Below are positions 17,753 to 25,837 of a stretch of DNA of 64,000 bases, in pieces. The notes below the pieces were generated by a model that saw only the letters and a list, made by a program, of their open reading frames with translations, ran no database searches and was not told where the DNA came from. How positions within the stretch are numbered: the first letter of the stretch is position 1; each line of letters opens with the position of its first letter. Source of the DNA: JBBIPA01 sp963820495 (GTDB lineage Bacteria > Chloroflexota > Dehalococcoidia > GIF9 > UBA5629); assembly GCA_963820495.1 (NCBI GenBank), contig CAWGAF010000002.1:992001-1056000 (forward strand). The letters run 5' to 3'. Made by a program: the position numbers and the translations under genes.

Positions 17753-17995
17753 TTCAACATTCTTTGCGCTCTCATATGTTATTTGCGGATATGTGTACTT
17801 GTTTCCAACGCCTTTGTCTACCGACTGCCTGTTCCTGAGGATATAATGATGCCGTTCTGCTAATATTAAGCCAAGAAGTTAATTCCTTTTTAATCCAATT
17901 AAGTGGTGCTCTTTTTGGACGAGAGTGAAACAAGGGTACCAAACGCGATTAGTGGGCATAACTATGTTGCCCAGTCTCGCTAGAAAATAGGGTAG

Positions 17996-18086
17996 TGGGT
18001 CACTTTGAAATGTTTATACTGTTCCCCATTAAGACAAACCGGTAATGGGTCATTTTGAAAGTAGTGATTTTTAGCTTTATACTGTT
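17996..18086. repeat. paired direct repeats, possible insertion-sequence end
   Basis: TGGGTCACTTTGAAA at 17996 recurs as TGGGTCATTTTGAAA at 18046, and TTTATACTGTT at 18013 recurs at 18076. IS21-type elements carry repeated terminal blocks of this general kind, so a remnant of one end is possible. No istA or istB gene is near. The rest of the 17753-18117 gap shows nothing I recognise. Confidence 0.35.
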
Positions 18087-18117
18087 AGATTATTCGGGAA
18101 AAGGTCAAGAGAAATTG

Positions 18118-18444
18118 CTATTTGTTACATATAGGATGCTTGTAATCAATTAAGTCAGATTCCTCGCCTAATATGACTTCCTCCCCGCCATTGTTTGGAT
18201 GTGCATGCAAATGAGTAGCTCCATTGTTTCGAATACACATAATTTTAGGGTGATTACTAAATCTTTCACTTAGATCTTTTGTGTGTCCCATATAAATCGG
18301 TATAAATCCTCTAAATGTTTGACGTGCAAATATATAATTCCCTGGTTCAGATTTGAAAGTTACTTTAAGAGGGAATTCATGTACGTAATAAGTATATACT
18401 TTACCAGAATATCCAAGCCAATTATAAGTTTGTTCAATAGCCAC
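18118..18444 (-). CDS. GIY-YIG-like small protein
   Basis: A 108-residue protein with GNYIFARQTFRGFIPIYMGH, then KDLSERFSNHPKI, NGATHLHAHPNN and EESDLIDYKHPICN. The spacing of Tyr, Tyr-x-Gly, Arg-x-x-x-His and Glu matches a compact GIY-YIG-type nuclease domain as found in stand-alone hypothetical proteins. The catalytic-type Arg (SERF) and Glu (EESDLI) are present. Its biological target is unknown. It stands isolated in a region with few genes. Confidence 0.6.
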   Translation of the reverse strand: MAIEQTYNWLGYSGKVYTYYVHEFPLKVTFKSEPGNYIFARQTFRGFIPIYMGHTKDLSERFSNHPKIMCIRNNGATHLHAHPNNGGEEVILGEESDLIDYKHPICNK

Positions 18445-19008
18445 AATACACTTCCACCTCGATATTTGCTAGTACTATAATTATACGGTAATCAACTGCC
18501 AAGCTCAAAGAGTTTCGCACATCCCTAAATATACTGGTAGTTGTATTATAACTTGGCCCGCCTACACCAAACTTTAGGAATGACTCCAGCAATAGCAGCG
18601 GGCATTACCAATCATGTCTGGACAATAGGGGACATTATTATTGTGTATAAGTAATAGATTATTTGTAGGGATGTATCCACTAGAAGTGCTAACAGAATAT
18701 TTTTGTTGATGAGCAGGTAGCATATTTAAAATCTGAACATGCTCTATCTATAGTCCTACTGCACTTTACATCGTTTTGTACAGTCCCCAATAAAAAATAC
18801 CGAAATAATATGATTTTTGAGAGACTAAAGTTTAAATTCTAAGAAAACAGCTTCCAAAGCTATTTCCATCCTAATGGTCTCAATACGTACCAAAACTGCG
18901 AGAGTGTGTACATTTGGGTACCAATGTAATTCAGAATATGGGAAGCTATTTAGATTGGAAAAGAAAATATGTGAAGCTGCTTAGGTTCGGGGCCAGATTG
19001 GAAGGTGG

Positions 19009-19045
19009 GGTTTTCCAAGCTATTCTAGCTTGGAGAACCTTTTTT
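19009..19045 (+). terminator. strong rho-independent terminator with no upstream gene
   Basis: GGTTTTCCAAGCTA (19009-19022) pairs with TAGCTTGGAGAACC (19026-19039) as a 14-bp stem with one G-U pair and a 3-base loop, followed by six T. The nearest plus-strand protein gene ends 1.26 kb upstream, so the terminator may belong to an unannotated RNA. Confidence 0.75.
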
Positions 19046-19222
19046 CACAGTTTTTAACAAATTGGGATGGAATTCAGGCTAATTTATTTGTTATCGAATT
19101 CTCCAATTTGGCAGAACAAGCCCATACCGTCTCAGGTTAATTTCCTCTTCACCACGTTTCTTTACGAGGTTCTCTGGAGAAAACCAGATTAAGCAAATGA
19201 ATACGGTTTTTCAAGCGTCATT

Positions 19223-19260
19223 TCCAATTGGTCATTATAAAGTGTCCAATTGGTCGTTAT
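19223..19260. repeat. two TCCAATTGGTCRTTAT repeats, 22-bp period
   Basis: TCCAATTGGTCATTAT at 19223-19238 and TCCAATTGGTCGTTAT at 19245-19260 differ at one base. Each contains the palindrome CCAATTGG. A 22-bp spacing places them on the same helix face, as for a protein-binding site, but no gene start is near. Confidence 0.4.
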
Positions 19261-19604
19261 TTTGATAACACCAATCAGACCTAATTATTAATTATAGAAT
19301 TCTTCCGAATCTAAGTGGTGCCGTTGCCGTCGTTACCAGGATGTTGCCAAAGGTGATGGCTTGCCAAATTGGACAAAGACTTTATGATGGTAACATTTCG
19401 TAGTTATAAAGCCTTTCTGCACAACTCGATGAAAAGTGCAGAGTACGAGGGACGAGAGAGAACAGTGGCTGTGAATCAACGAAGGAATGAACAGGTTCCT
19501 TTCGGAGTTGATAAAGCCAGCGTTTTCAGGGATGACTGTTACGTCGATAAAATGTACAGGAAGGCTGCTCCTTCTTCTCTCAACCTCCTTCCCCAACACT
19601 GAAC

Positions 19605-19784
19605 TTATATTTTTTCAATAGTGATTTTTACTTTATCACCCTTCTTCAGGTCTTCAGAAGGCTTGAATGCGATTTTCCCGGTTGTTCCATATCCCCAGCC
19701 CATTCTCAGCTGAATCTCCAGATCCTCTGTCTTCTTGACGTCGCCTGTCATCTCAGGCTGAACTTCACCAAGTTTTATTTCCAT
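19605..19784 (-). CDS. small tandem paralogue 3 (59 residues)
   Basis: The frame opens at ATG 19784 after GAAAGGAGA and encodes MEIKLGEVQPEMTGDVKKTE and then a C-terminal FKPSEDLKKGDKVKITIEKI. It shares KLGEV, VKKT, FKPSEDLK and KITIEK with the two genes upstream on the same strand. The family is unknown. The short, charged, strand-like segments suggest a small beta-rich domain. This copy has an extra residue in a Gly-rich middle (WGYGTTGKIAF). Confidence 0.8.
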   Translation of the reverse strand: MEIKLGEVQPEMTGDVKKTEDLEIQLRMGWGYGTTGKIAFKPSEDLKKGDKVKITIEKI

Positions 19785-20121
19785 CTAGAAATCTCCTTTC
19801 CCTTATGTAGCATATGTAACAGGTTATGAGTAGACTCACGCATGTAAGTGCAGACAATTCTCTAATAGAAGGAACCTGGAAAAATATTGAAGTTTCGCCA
19901 AGCCTTAAACCCAAATTGTCCATTCCTGGTAAGAGAGCTCACATTAACCAACTGCAACTGTACCCCCAGTCGTCAACTTTGTAGTGGCTTTGCTCTCCAA
20001 AGACTTCGCCCTTAGCGTATCCGGCAGAATACTGCCTCCTCTTGCCGCACATTGTTAGGCTGACCTTATGTAACAGGGGGGTTGCTTTTTCCAACTTCTC
20101 TTTCCCCTTCACCACATTTAT

Positions 20122-20298
20122 TTATACTTTCTCAACGGTGATTTTTATTTTATCTCCCATCTTCAGATCTTCAGAAGGCTTAAATGCGATTTCCTTCGAC
20201 CTGTCAGTCCAACCAACCATCAGAAGAACCCTCAGGTCGTCTGTTTTCTTAACCTCGGATGTCATCCCAGACATAACTTCACCAAGCTTGACTGTCAT
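20122..20298 (-). CDS. small tandem paralogue 2 (58 residues)
   Basis: ATG 20298 follows AAAGGAGG and starts MTVKLGEVMSGMTSEVKKTD; the end is FKPSEDLKMGDKIKITVEKV. It aligns over its whole length with the copies at 19605 and 20574. The middle (VLLMVGWTDRSKEIA) is the most variable part. Retention of reading frame, ribosome binding site and termini in all three copies argues that these are real genes. Function unknown. Confidence 0.8.
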   Translation of the reverse strand: MTVKLGEVMSGMTSEVKKTDDLRVLLMVGWTDRSKEIAFKPSEDLKMGDKIKITVEKV

Positions 20299-20573
20299 CT
20301 ATATGCCTCCTTTTCTATGCTGTAGCAGATATAATCGGGATTTCTCATATCAACTCGTAGTGAGCTGATCCTCGTCCCTCTTTAGTCTTCATTTGGAGCG
20401 GCGATCTTGTACCACGCCGAGTTGGAAACCTCGTAGGTTTCAACCTGAGGGGTTCCCTCAATCACTTCTCAAAATGGAAGTGGGGATGATAAGCGGTTGC
20501 AGAGGGCAGCGTGGGTAGGGGAATGGGGGCTGCTCTGTCTTTCTATCCCGCTGACCTCCGGCCTCGTCAATCT

Positions 20574-20750
20574 CTACACCTTTTCAATAGTAATCTTTAC
20601 TGCATCACCTTGCTTGAGGTCTTCAGAGGGCTTGAACTTGGCTGTCTGTAGTTTATCCTCAAAGCTTATCCTGAGATGAACACTCAGCTCATCTGTTTTC
20701 TTGACATCGCGCATCATCTTGCTCTGAACTTCTCCAAGTTTGACTGGCAT
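20574..20750 (-). CDS. small tandem paralogue 1 (58 residues)
   Basis: ATG 20750 follows AAAGGAGGGA and encodes MPVKLGEVQSKMMRDVKKTD through FKPSEDLKQGDAVKITIEKV. It is the promoter-proximal copy of three paralogues, separated by 275 and 337 bp. Upstream lie a palindrome and a TTGACA-type promoter on the minus strand, so regulation by the divergent XRE protein is likely. The short frame after it (about 20382-20450, ending in KIAAPNED) may be another scrap, but I do not call it. Confidence 0.8.
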   Translation of the reverse strand: MPVKLGEVQSKMMRDVKKTDELSVHLRISFEDKLQTAKFKPSEDLKQGDAVKITIEKV

Positions 20751-20779
20751 TTAAATCCCTCCTTTTACTTGTTTTGGTA

Positions 20780-20836
20780 GTGAGTAGAATAGTTACTCAC
20801 ATTTTTAATGATAGTATAGTTAACTGGATTTGTCAA
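20780..20836 (-). promoter_or_regulatory. promoter and palindromic operator for the small-protein triplet
   Basis: On the minus strand TTGACA (forward TGTCAA 20831-20836) and TATCAT (forward ATGATA 20808-20813) are 17 bp apart. Just downstream, GTGAGTA (20780-20786) and TACTCAC (20794-20800) form a perfect 7-bp inverted repeat with a 7-bp spacer. A dimeric repressor bound there would block initiation. The divergent XRE gene 115 bp away is the obvious candidate regulator. Confidence 0.65.
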
Positions 20837-20915
20837 GTGAATTGTGATATTATTTCATGAGGCAGGTGAATGTACTATATTAAGTTAAGCTAAGCAAAAA
20901 GGGGGAAGGACTCTG

Positions 20916-21773
20916 ATGGATGTTTCTTTGGTAATCAGGCACAAGCTTAATGAGTTGGGTCTTCAGCAGAGAGACCTAGCAACCGCCGCCCAAGTTACGG
21001 AGTCCTATATTTCCCAGTTGCTGACTGGGAAAAAGGCACCCCCCACGGCTCATCGGACAGACGTATATGAGAAAATGGAAGCGTTCTTGAAGCTGCCAAG
21101 TGGTGAGCTTTCGAAGCTGGCTGACCTCCAGCGCATTGAAGAATTGAAAAGAAAGCTAGGAGACCCGCCTGCGCCCTTGTTCAAGGAAGTTCGAGGGTTA
21201 ATTCTCCGTAAATGTGCTCTCAACAAAGAACAACAGATACGAGCGATTTTTGAGAAACAGCCGTTCGGCGAACTCGAACGCCTCGTAACACAGAAGCTTC
21301 TGGACGTGGTCAAGAGGGTGGCCGAAAAAGAATTGGAAAGTGAAGACTGGCTCCGGGATGTGGCTCGACTCAGCAACCGAGGCTATGAACAGATGCGAGT
21401 CATTATTCTGGAGTTCCTCGATACGGATATCTTCCACCTGTCGATTGAAAACTGCGTTTCATTCTTGGAGCCGCTGATTGAATCGTGGGACATTGACCTC
21501 GGGACTTTTGGTATGGAAATTGTCTTGAATAAAAGAGTAGTCGCAGAGCACGTTAAGAAATTGGAGTTTGTTGAAAAGGAACCCGAACAGCCTTTCGAGG
21601 AAGAGCCGGGGCTCAAAGAATACCTTCATGACACTGGGCTCAGCAGTGATGCTAACGAGGAGGAAATCGCGTTTCTAAGAAAGTTAAGATTCAAGACAAA
21701 ACGACCTACCCCGCTCTATTACTACCGGGAGCTGCAAAACCTCAGAGACCCTCTCCATTTTCGCACGCATTAG
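20916..21773 (+). CDS. XRE-family HTH regulator with long C-terminal domain
   Basis: The N-terminal about 70 residues are a Cro/CI-type helix-turn-helix: IRHKLNELGLQQRDLATAAQ then VTESYISQLLTGKKAPP. The remaining 215 residues are mostly helical and charged, without a recognised ligand or protease motif. GGGGGAAGGA precedes the ATG. The gene is divergent from the small-protein triplet and faces a perfect palindrome, which fits a local repressor or activator. What signal it senses is unknown. Confidence 0.8.
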   Translation: MDVSLVIRHKLNELGLQQRDLATAAQVTESYISQLLTGKKAPPTAHRTDVYEKMEAFLKLPSGELSKLADLQRIEELKRKLGDPPAPLFKEVRGLILRKCALNKEQQIRAIFEKQPFGELERLVTQKLLDVVKRVAEKELESEDWLRDVARLSNRGYEQMRVIILEFLDTDIFHLSIENCVSFLEPLIESWDIDLGTFGMEIVLNKRVVAEHVKKLEFVEKEPEQPFEEEPGLKEYLHDTGLSSDANEEEIAFLRKLRFKTKRPTPLYYYRELQNLRDPLHFRTH

Positions 21774-22020
21774 CTTCTTGGTTAATGCCCTGCCTGACGG
21801 CCTTCGAACCAGGAATACACCTGCCCTCTAAAAACTGGTCCAGTTATAATGTTAGGACTATTGAACTTTTGATTGGAATGTTGGCTGGCGGGTAAGACCA
21901 ATTTAACAATCACTCAAATTGTTTATCAATAACAATATGATCTATAATCAGGTCATTGTAGCAACTGGTATCTATTAGCGCTAACTGAATATTGGAAAAT
22001 AAGCATAGAACAATAACAGG

Positions 22021-22833
22021 TTGCGCAGTTTAGCTTCAATGAGCCAAGACAATGGAGTCTTAATTTGGGGCGATCCACAGGATTGGAATGCTGCTATACA
22101 CCGTTTTCTTCGGGAATGCATACCCCAAGATATCGGGGCAAGGATAGAAAATGACCCATTAAGATATTTCTGCTCTAATGAGATCACATATCTATATGAC
22201 CAGCCAGTTCGTTGTCATGACAATCAGGAAATTCTAGGTCTTCGCGAATTATTAGAAATATTCCAACAAACTTACCCGCGGATCAGAATGTTTCATGCGT
22301 GTCGAACGGATGACGTGGACAGCTATTTGAGATATGGTTTTTTTACTCTAGATTTAGATAAACAAAATCAAAAGGCTAAGGATATATTTATTGCTAACCG
22401 ATTCCCTCAAATAACTAATGAACACATTGTTGCTGCTGCAAGGAAGCTTAACAATCAAGGCCGGCAGAATCGCCTATACTTCTGCTTGGACGACATATAT
22501 CTTATCAACCACGCTCCACATTATCTTATCCATGGAAGCGAGTATCTGGCTGCGATAGCAGCAGAACTATCTCGTGCTACTGGCGTAGACTGTAAGCGGC
22601 TTCTCAGTAAGATAGGTTTGCCTACCATGTTCGTATGTGATGTCCCACTTTCATTGATCCAAAAACATAATATTTTGCATTTACTTGTAGAGTTGATCAA
22701 CTATACTATCTGTGAACCTTATGTGCGTGGACATAACAAGCCATCTATTGATTTCACCTTTGAATTCGATAGCTCTCTACCTGCTAGCATCATTGAATCG
22801 TATTACCATCCCGAAGAGAAGCTTAACAATTAG
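22021..22833 (+). CDS. unknown protein, possible ADP-ribosyltransferase-like fold
   Basis: The start is either TTG 22021 or ATG 22039 (MSQDNGVLIWGDPQDW); no clear ribosome binding site decides it. The middle contains RIRMFHACRTDDVDSYLRYG, then LYFCLDDIYL and YLIHGSEYLAAIAAEL. An aromatic-His-Ala-x-Arg block followed by a turn helix and a later Ser-Glu resembles the layout of some ADP-ribosyltransferase-like proteins. This is a loose pattern, not an identification. It has no evident partner; the XRE gene ends 248 bp upstream. Confidence 0.45.
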   Translation: MRSLASMSQDNGVLIWGDPQDWNAAIHRFLRECIPQDIGARIENDPLRYFCSNEITYLYDQPVRCHDNQEILGLRELLEIFQQTYPRIRMFHACRTDDVDSYLRYGFFTLDLDKQNQKAKDIFIANRFPQITNEHIVAAARKLNNQGRQNRLYFCLDDIYLINHAPHYLIHGSEYLAAIAAELSRATGVDCKRLLSKIGLPTMFVCDVPLSLIQKHNILHLLVELINYTICEPYVRGHNKPSIDFTFEFDSSLPASIIESYYHPEEKLNN

Positions 22834-23003
22834 CCATTTTGTGCAGTGGGCGACAATCCATCGCGCGCATTTGCAAATTTAACTTATTGGGTGTATGCTC
22901 ACACTAGGTTTAGTACGGTTTTCCATTGGTAGAACATCATAATCTTCCCTCAACTATTGGATGGCCAAGACTCTAACCGAGCAAGATACAGGAGGTCATC
23001 CCA

Positions 23004-23342
23004 ATGAGTTATGAAGACAAACAAATTACCTGTTCCGATTGCGGAACTGCCTTCACCTTCAGCGCTGGAGAGCAAGAACAATTTGCATCCAGAGGCTATA
23101 CTAATGAGCCCAGGCGCTGCCCGACATGCCGCGCAGCAAGAAAGCCGAGAGCATCTGGAAGTAGCAGTTACGGTAGCGGCGGTTACGGAAACAGAAGCTA
23201 TGGGTCAGCCCCGCGGCAGATGTTCCCAGTGAAATGCGCCACGTGTGGTAAAGATACTCAAGTGCCTTTTGAACCCCGTGGTGATAGGCCAGTCTACTGT
23301 TCAGATTGTTACCACAAAACGAACCCAGTAAAAAGATATTAG
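23004..23342 (+). CDS. zinc-ribbon protein
   Basis: A 112-residue protein with two zinc-binding parts. The N-terminal ribbon has CSDCGTAFTFSAGEQEQFAS then RRCPTCRAARK (a CxxC pair about 25 residues from a second CxxC). After a Ser/Gly/Tyr-rich linker comes a second ribbon, CATCGKDTQVPFEP and VYCSDCYHK. Such proteins are common in Dehalococcoidia; a nucleic-acid or redox role is possible but unproven. AGGAGG lies shortly upstream. The same kind of N-terminal ribbon is fused to the primase remnant at 5883. Confidence 0.82.
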   Translation: MSYEDKQITCSDCGTAFTFSAGEQEQFASRGYTNEPRRCPTCRAARKPRASGSSSYGSGGYGNRSYGSAPRQMFPVKCATCGKDTQVPFEPRGDRPVYCSDCYHKTNPVKRY

Positions 23343-23392
23343 TTATCAGCGGATAACGATTGGCTGGGTAGAGCCGTCCAACTGGATAGCCA

Positions 23393-23500
23393 AAAGAGAG
23401 GAAGCATCGCGTAGAGGATGCCCTTTCAGCGATCCGAGCTGTGGTTGAGGAAGGTATCCTACCTGGCGGTGGCATGGGTGGTATGGAAGGGATGATGTAA
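23393..23500 (+). pseudogene. groEL fragment with internal deletion
   Basis: Thirty-five codons read KERKHRVEDALSAIRAVVEE then GILPGGGMGGMEGMM and stop at TAA 23500. The first part is the conserved GroEL block around ERKHRVEDAL...EEGIVPGGG; the end is the GroEL C-terminal GGM-type tail. About 120 residues that normally separate these are missing and no chaperonin frame precedes it. It is a remnant of a chaperonin gene inside the island. Confidence 0.7.
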
Positions 23501-23560
23501 GACGTGCAAAAGCTCTGCGCGACTATGTTTCGTCTATTGAAACGAAAGGAGTGACCTATC

Positions 23561-23596
23561 ATGTTTTTCTGGATAGAGGAGGAAGACGATGAGTAA
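23561..23596 (+). CDS. possible 11-residue leader ORF
   Basis: ATG 23561 encodes MFFWIEEEDDE and stops at 23596, overlapping the start of the lysine-rich ORF at 23589. GAAAGGAG lies upstream and GAGGAGGAAGA inside it could serve the next start. This looks like translational coupling, but it is too short to be sure. Confidence 0.3.
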   Translation: MFFWIEEEDDE

Positions 23597-23702
23597 GCGT
23601 GACAAGAAAAAGAATATCAAGAAGCAGCATATAGATAAGTATGCCGACATGCGTAAGGGGAAGAGCAATGAAGACAAGAAGCAGGGAAGTAAGAAGGGTT
23701 GA
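23589..23702 (+). CDS. lysine-rich 37-residue protein
   Basis: ATG 23589, preceded by GAGGAGGAAG, encodes MSKRDKKKNIKKQHIDKYAD and 17 further residues; 13 of 37 are Lys. Strongly basic short proteins often bind nucleic acids, but no family is recognised. The ribosome binding site is good, so I consider translation plausible. Confidence 0.45.
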   Translation: MSKRDKKKNIKKQHIDKYADMRKGKSNEDKKQGSKKG

Positions 23703-24060
23703 GATAACTTTGCAAGGGAATAGGCAAATTGCGGCTTAGTAAATAAGGCTCAGCAAGTCCCGCCACAAAACGCTTGATACGCAGCATCGGCAGCCCTTCT
23801 TTATAGTCGTCCGGTTGCTTACAAAGTCAATCTACACAGCGAGTTTGAGTACTCCTGACTTTAAAGCCATCTTGTGCACCATCCACCATAAACACATTAC
23901 ACCATTAGCGTACGAAATGTAATTACAACATTGGAACAGGAAGTAGTATTGACGAGCCGATGAGTAACACTTCGTCATGTTACCTCGTATCTCTAGTGAT
24001 ATAATAAGGCACAAGAGCCCTTAATGAGTAATTAGCCTTTAATAAGGTTGCTAATGTGAG
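23703..24060. other. intergenic, nothing recognised
   Basis: AT-rich sequence with no coding frame I can support. It ends just before the short ORF at 24061. Confidence 0.45.
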
Positions 24061-24297
24061 GTGAAAGAAGTGGGTGAATATTTGAAACTACACAAAGCCC
24101 TATCTGAAGCTGAGGTTGAATGCCAAAAGAGATTCGACGAAGTGAAGAAATTTGAACTCGGACTACTCTCTAGCTCGATCAATACGCCACAAACACTCGA
24201 GGAAGGGGATAGCCTAAAGAAAGAAGAACGAGTGGCGTATGACAACCGTGAGGCTGCTAGAAAAGCCTTAGAAGATTGGCTGAGAAGTACAGCTTAG
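24061..24297 (+). CDS. small charged helical protein, unknown
   Basis: A 78-residue frame with a GTG start (24061; another GTG at 24070 is preceded by AGGTGAAAG). The product (YLKLHKALSEAEVECQKRFD, then SLKKEERVAYDNREAARKAL) is highly charged and probably forms a helical hairpin. No family is recognised. Confidence 0.45.
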   Translation: MKEVGEYLKLHKALSEAEVECQKRFDEVKKFELGLLSSSINTPQTLEEGDSLKKEERVAYDNREAARKALEDWLRSTA

Positions 24298-24691
24298 ATA
24301 AAATCACGTAAACATAAACCACTAAAGTTATTAGACCTAACCGCATCCTCACCTCTATTGAACATTACATCGTTTTGTGTGATTACACTTCCTGGTGTTT
24401 TGTTTACTACTAGCAGGACAGCAAGGCTGACTCGGGCCGTCATATTGTACTTACTTGAGTAATGAAGAGTACCGGTACTCAATGTGGATCATCATTTTTT
24501 TGGTTAGTGTAGTAAAGTGAGGATAAGGTACTGTCAATCATCTAATTGCCAAAATGCTTGACAACTATTTAATGCGGGGTGAAGCTAAAAAGTTCTTAAA
24601 AGCAAAAATTGATTTTATAATGATAAGGAGCGAACACAAATGTAATTTACCTCTTTTACCTCCGAATGTCTAATAGATGAATAATTGGGGC
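24298..24691. other. AT-rich spacer upstream of recA
   Basis: No gene recognised. It contains a second copy of TTACATCGTTTTGT at 24365-24378. Confidence 0.4.
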
Positions 24692-24720
24692 TTGCAGTAC
24701 TAGAACGTTTGTGTTATAAT
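24692..24720 (+). promoter_or_regulatory. consensus promoter of island recA with GAACGTT element
   Basis: TTGCAG (24692-24697) and TATAAT (24715-24720) are 17 bp apart, 27 bp before the recA ATG. The spacer contains AGAACGTTTGTG. A GAAC half-site between -35 and -10 is where a LexA-type SOS repressor would bind; the lexA promoter region of this genome also carries GAACA/TGTTC sequences. LexA control is inferred. Confidence 0.6.
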
Positions 24721-24746
24721 GCTTTTATAAATTGAAGTAGGGAATT

Positions 24747-25739
24747 ATGGATATTGATAAACAAAATGCATTGGAACTGGCAATAAGCCAGATAAAAAAG
24801 AAGTACGGAGAGGGCTCTGTAATGAAGCTTGGAGAGCTCTCAAAAAAACAGGCAGTAGAAGCTATCCCAACTGGTTCGCCGGCATTAGATATAGCACTAG
24901 GTATTGGTGGTATTCCACGTGGTAGGGTAACTGAGATTTTTGGTGCAGATTCTTCTGGGAAAACAACTCTTGCTTTGCATATCATTGCTCAGGCACAAAG
25001 ACTTGGTGGACAGGCTTTCTATATAGATGCTGAAAACGCCTTTAGCTGTGAATACGCTGCTGCCTGTGGTGTTAAATGGGAAGAATTACAAATATCTCAA
25101 CCGGATTATGGTGAGCAAGCGCTGGGCATTGCTGAGGAATTAATAAAGAAAGCATTTATGGACATCATAGTAATTGATAGTGTTGCGGCTCTAGTACCAA
25201 GGGCTGAGATCGAAGGCGAAATGGGTGATGCTCACCTAGGTTTACAGGCAAGATTAATGTCTCAAGCTTTAAGAAAATTGGTGGCTGCAATGAATAAATC
25301 TCAAACTGCTGTAATTTTTATTAATCAATTGAGAGAGAAAGTAGGAGTCATTTTTGGTAGCCCAGAGGTCACACCAGGTGGCCGAGCCCTAAAGTTTTAT
25401 AGCACAGTTAGAATAGATTTGAGGAAAGGTGATGTTATCAAGCATGGTTCTGATATTATGGGTATCAGGGTTAAAGCGAAGGTAGTTAAAAATAAGGTAG
25501 CACCACCGTTTCGCTCTGCTGAGTTTGATCTGATGTTTAAATCAGGTATTAGCAGAGAGGGTGATCTTATCGACCTTGGAACTAACCTCAACATTTTTAA
25601 AAAGTCCGGTACATTCTATATCTATAATGATGTGAAGTTGGGACAAGGTAGAGAAAATGCTAAAGAATATCTTACAGAACATACTGATTTAGCTGATGAG
25701 ATTGAATCACAAATACGAACCGCTACTATAAATAAATAA
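24747..25739 (+). CDS. recA: RecA recombinase, divergent copy within the island
   Basis: A 330-residue RecA with Walker A GADSSGKTT (about residue 65; the usual Pro-Glu is Ala-Asp), Walker B DIIVIDSVAALVP, and an L2-like loop NQLREKVGVIFGSPEVTPGG. The DAENAF block replaces the usual DAEHAL. The C-terminal domain is present, and the length is slightly short for the family. The changes suggest an accessory copy rather than the housekeeping gene, but none removes a residue I know to be essential. The ATG follows AGTAGGGA. Two small genes follow closely. RecA carried by an integrating element could repair, exchange or remodel DNA during transfer; its role here is inference. Confidence 0.9.
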   Translation: MDIDKQNALELAISQIKKKYGEGSVMKLGELSKKQAVEAIPTGSPALDIALGIGGIPRGRVTEIFGADSSGKTTLALHIIAQAQRLGGQAFYIDAENAFSCEYAAACGVKWEELQISQPDYGEQALGIAEELIKKAFMDIIVIDSVAALVPRAEIEGEMGDAHLGLQARLMSQALRKLVAAMNKSQTAVIFINQLREKVGVIFGSPEVTPGGRALKFYSTVRIDLRKGDVIKHGSDIMGIRVKAKVVKNKVAPPFRSAEFDLMFKSGISREGDLIDLGTNLNIFKKSGTFYIYNDVKLGQGRENAKEYLTEHTDLADEIESQIRTATINK

Positions 25740-25756
25740 GGTCGATGGTATGAATT

Positions 25757-25837
25757 ATGGCTAAGAAGAAGCGGTGGGCAGGCTCTATAAAAAAAGAACT
25801 GCTCACTAAAGCGGCTAAGCGGATGTGGAGACGGTAA
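25757..25837 (+). CDS. 26-residue basic peptide gene
   Basis: ATG 25757, 18 bp after recA, encodes MAKKKRWAGSIKKELLTKAA and six more residues. It is rich in Lys and Arg. Its stop codon overlaps the start of the next gene (TAATG), an arrangement typical of coupled translation. No family recognised. Confidence 0.45.
   Translation: MAKKKRWAGSIKKELLTKAAKRMWRR

Larger units (their letters stand above)
18445..19604. other. 1.2-kb region without a convincing protein gene
   Basis: No protein-coding frame here is convincing; two frames at 19333-19602, one per strand, lack recognisable features. The region holds a strong terminator (19009-19045), two 16-bp repeats (19223-19260), and one copy of TTACATCGTTTTGT (18766-18779). 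A short RNA ending at the terminator is possible. Confidence 0.45.

Noticed and set aside
19333..19602. Two overlapping frames of 77 and 88 codons on opposite strands
   Set aside because: No ribosome binding sites, no conserved-looking segments, and their composition resembles noncoding sequence.
20382..20460. Short minus-strand frame ending in WYKIAAPNED
   Set aside because: About 26 codons with no clear start or ribosome binding site; it may be a gene scrap but support is too thin.
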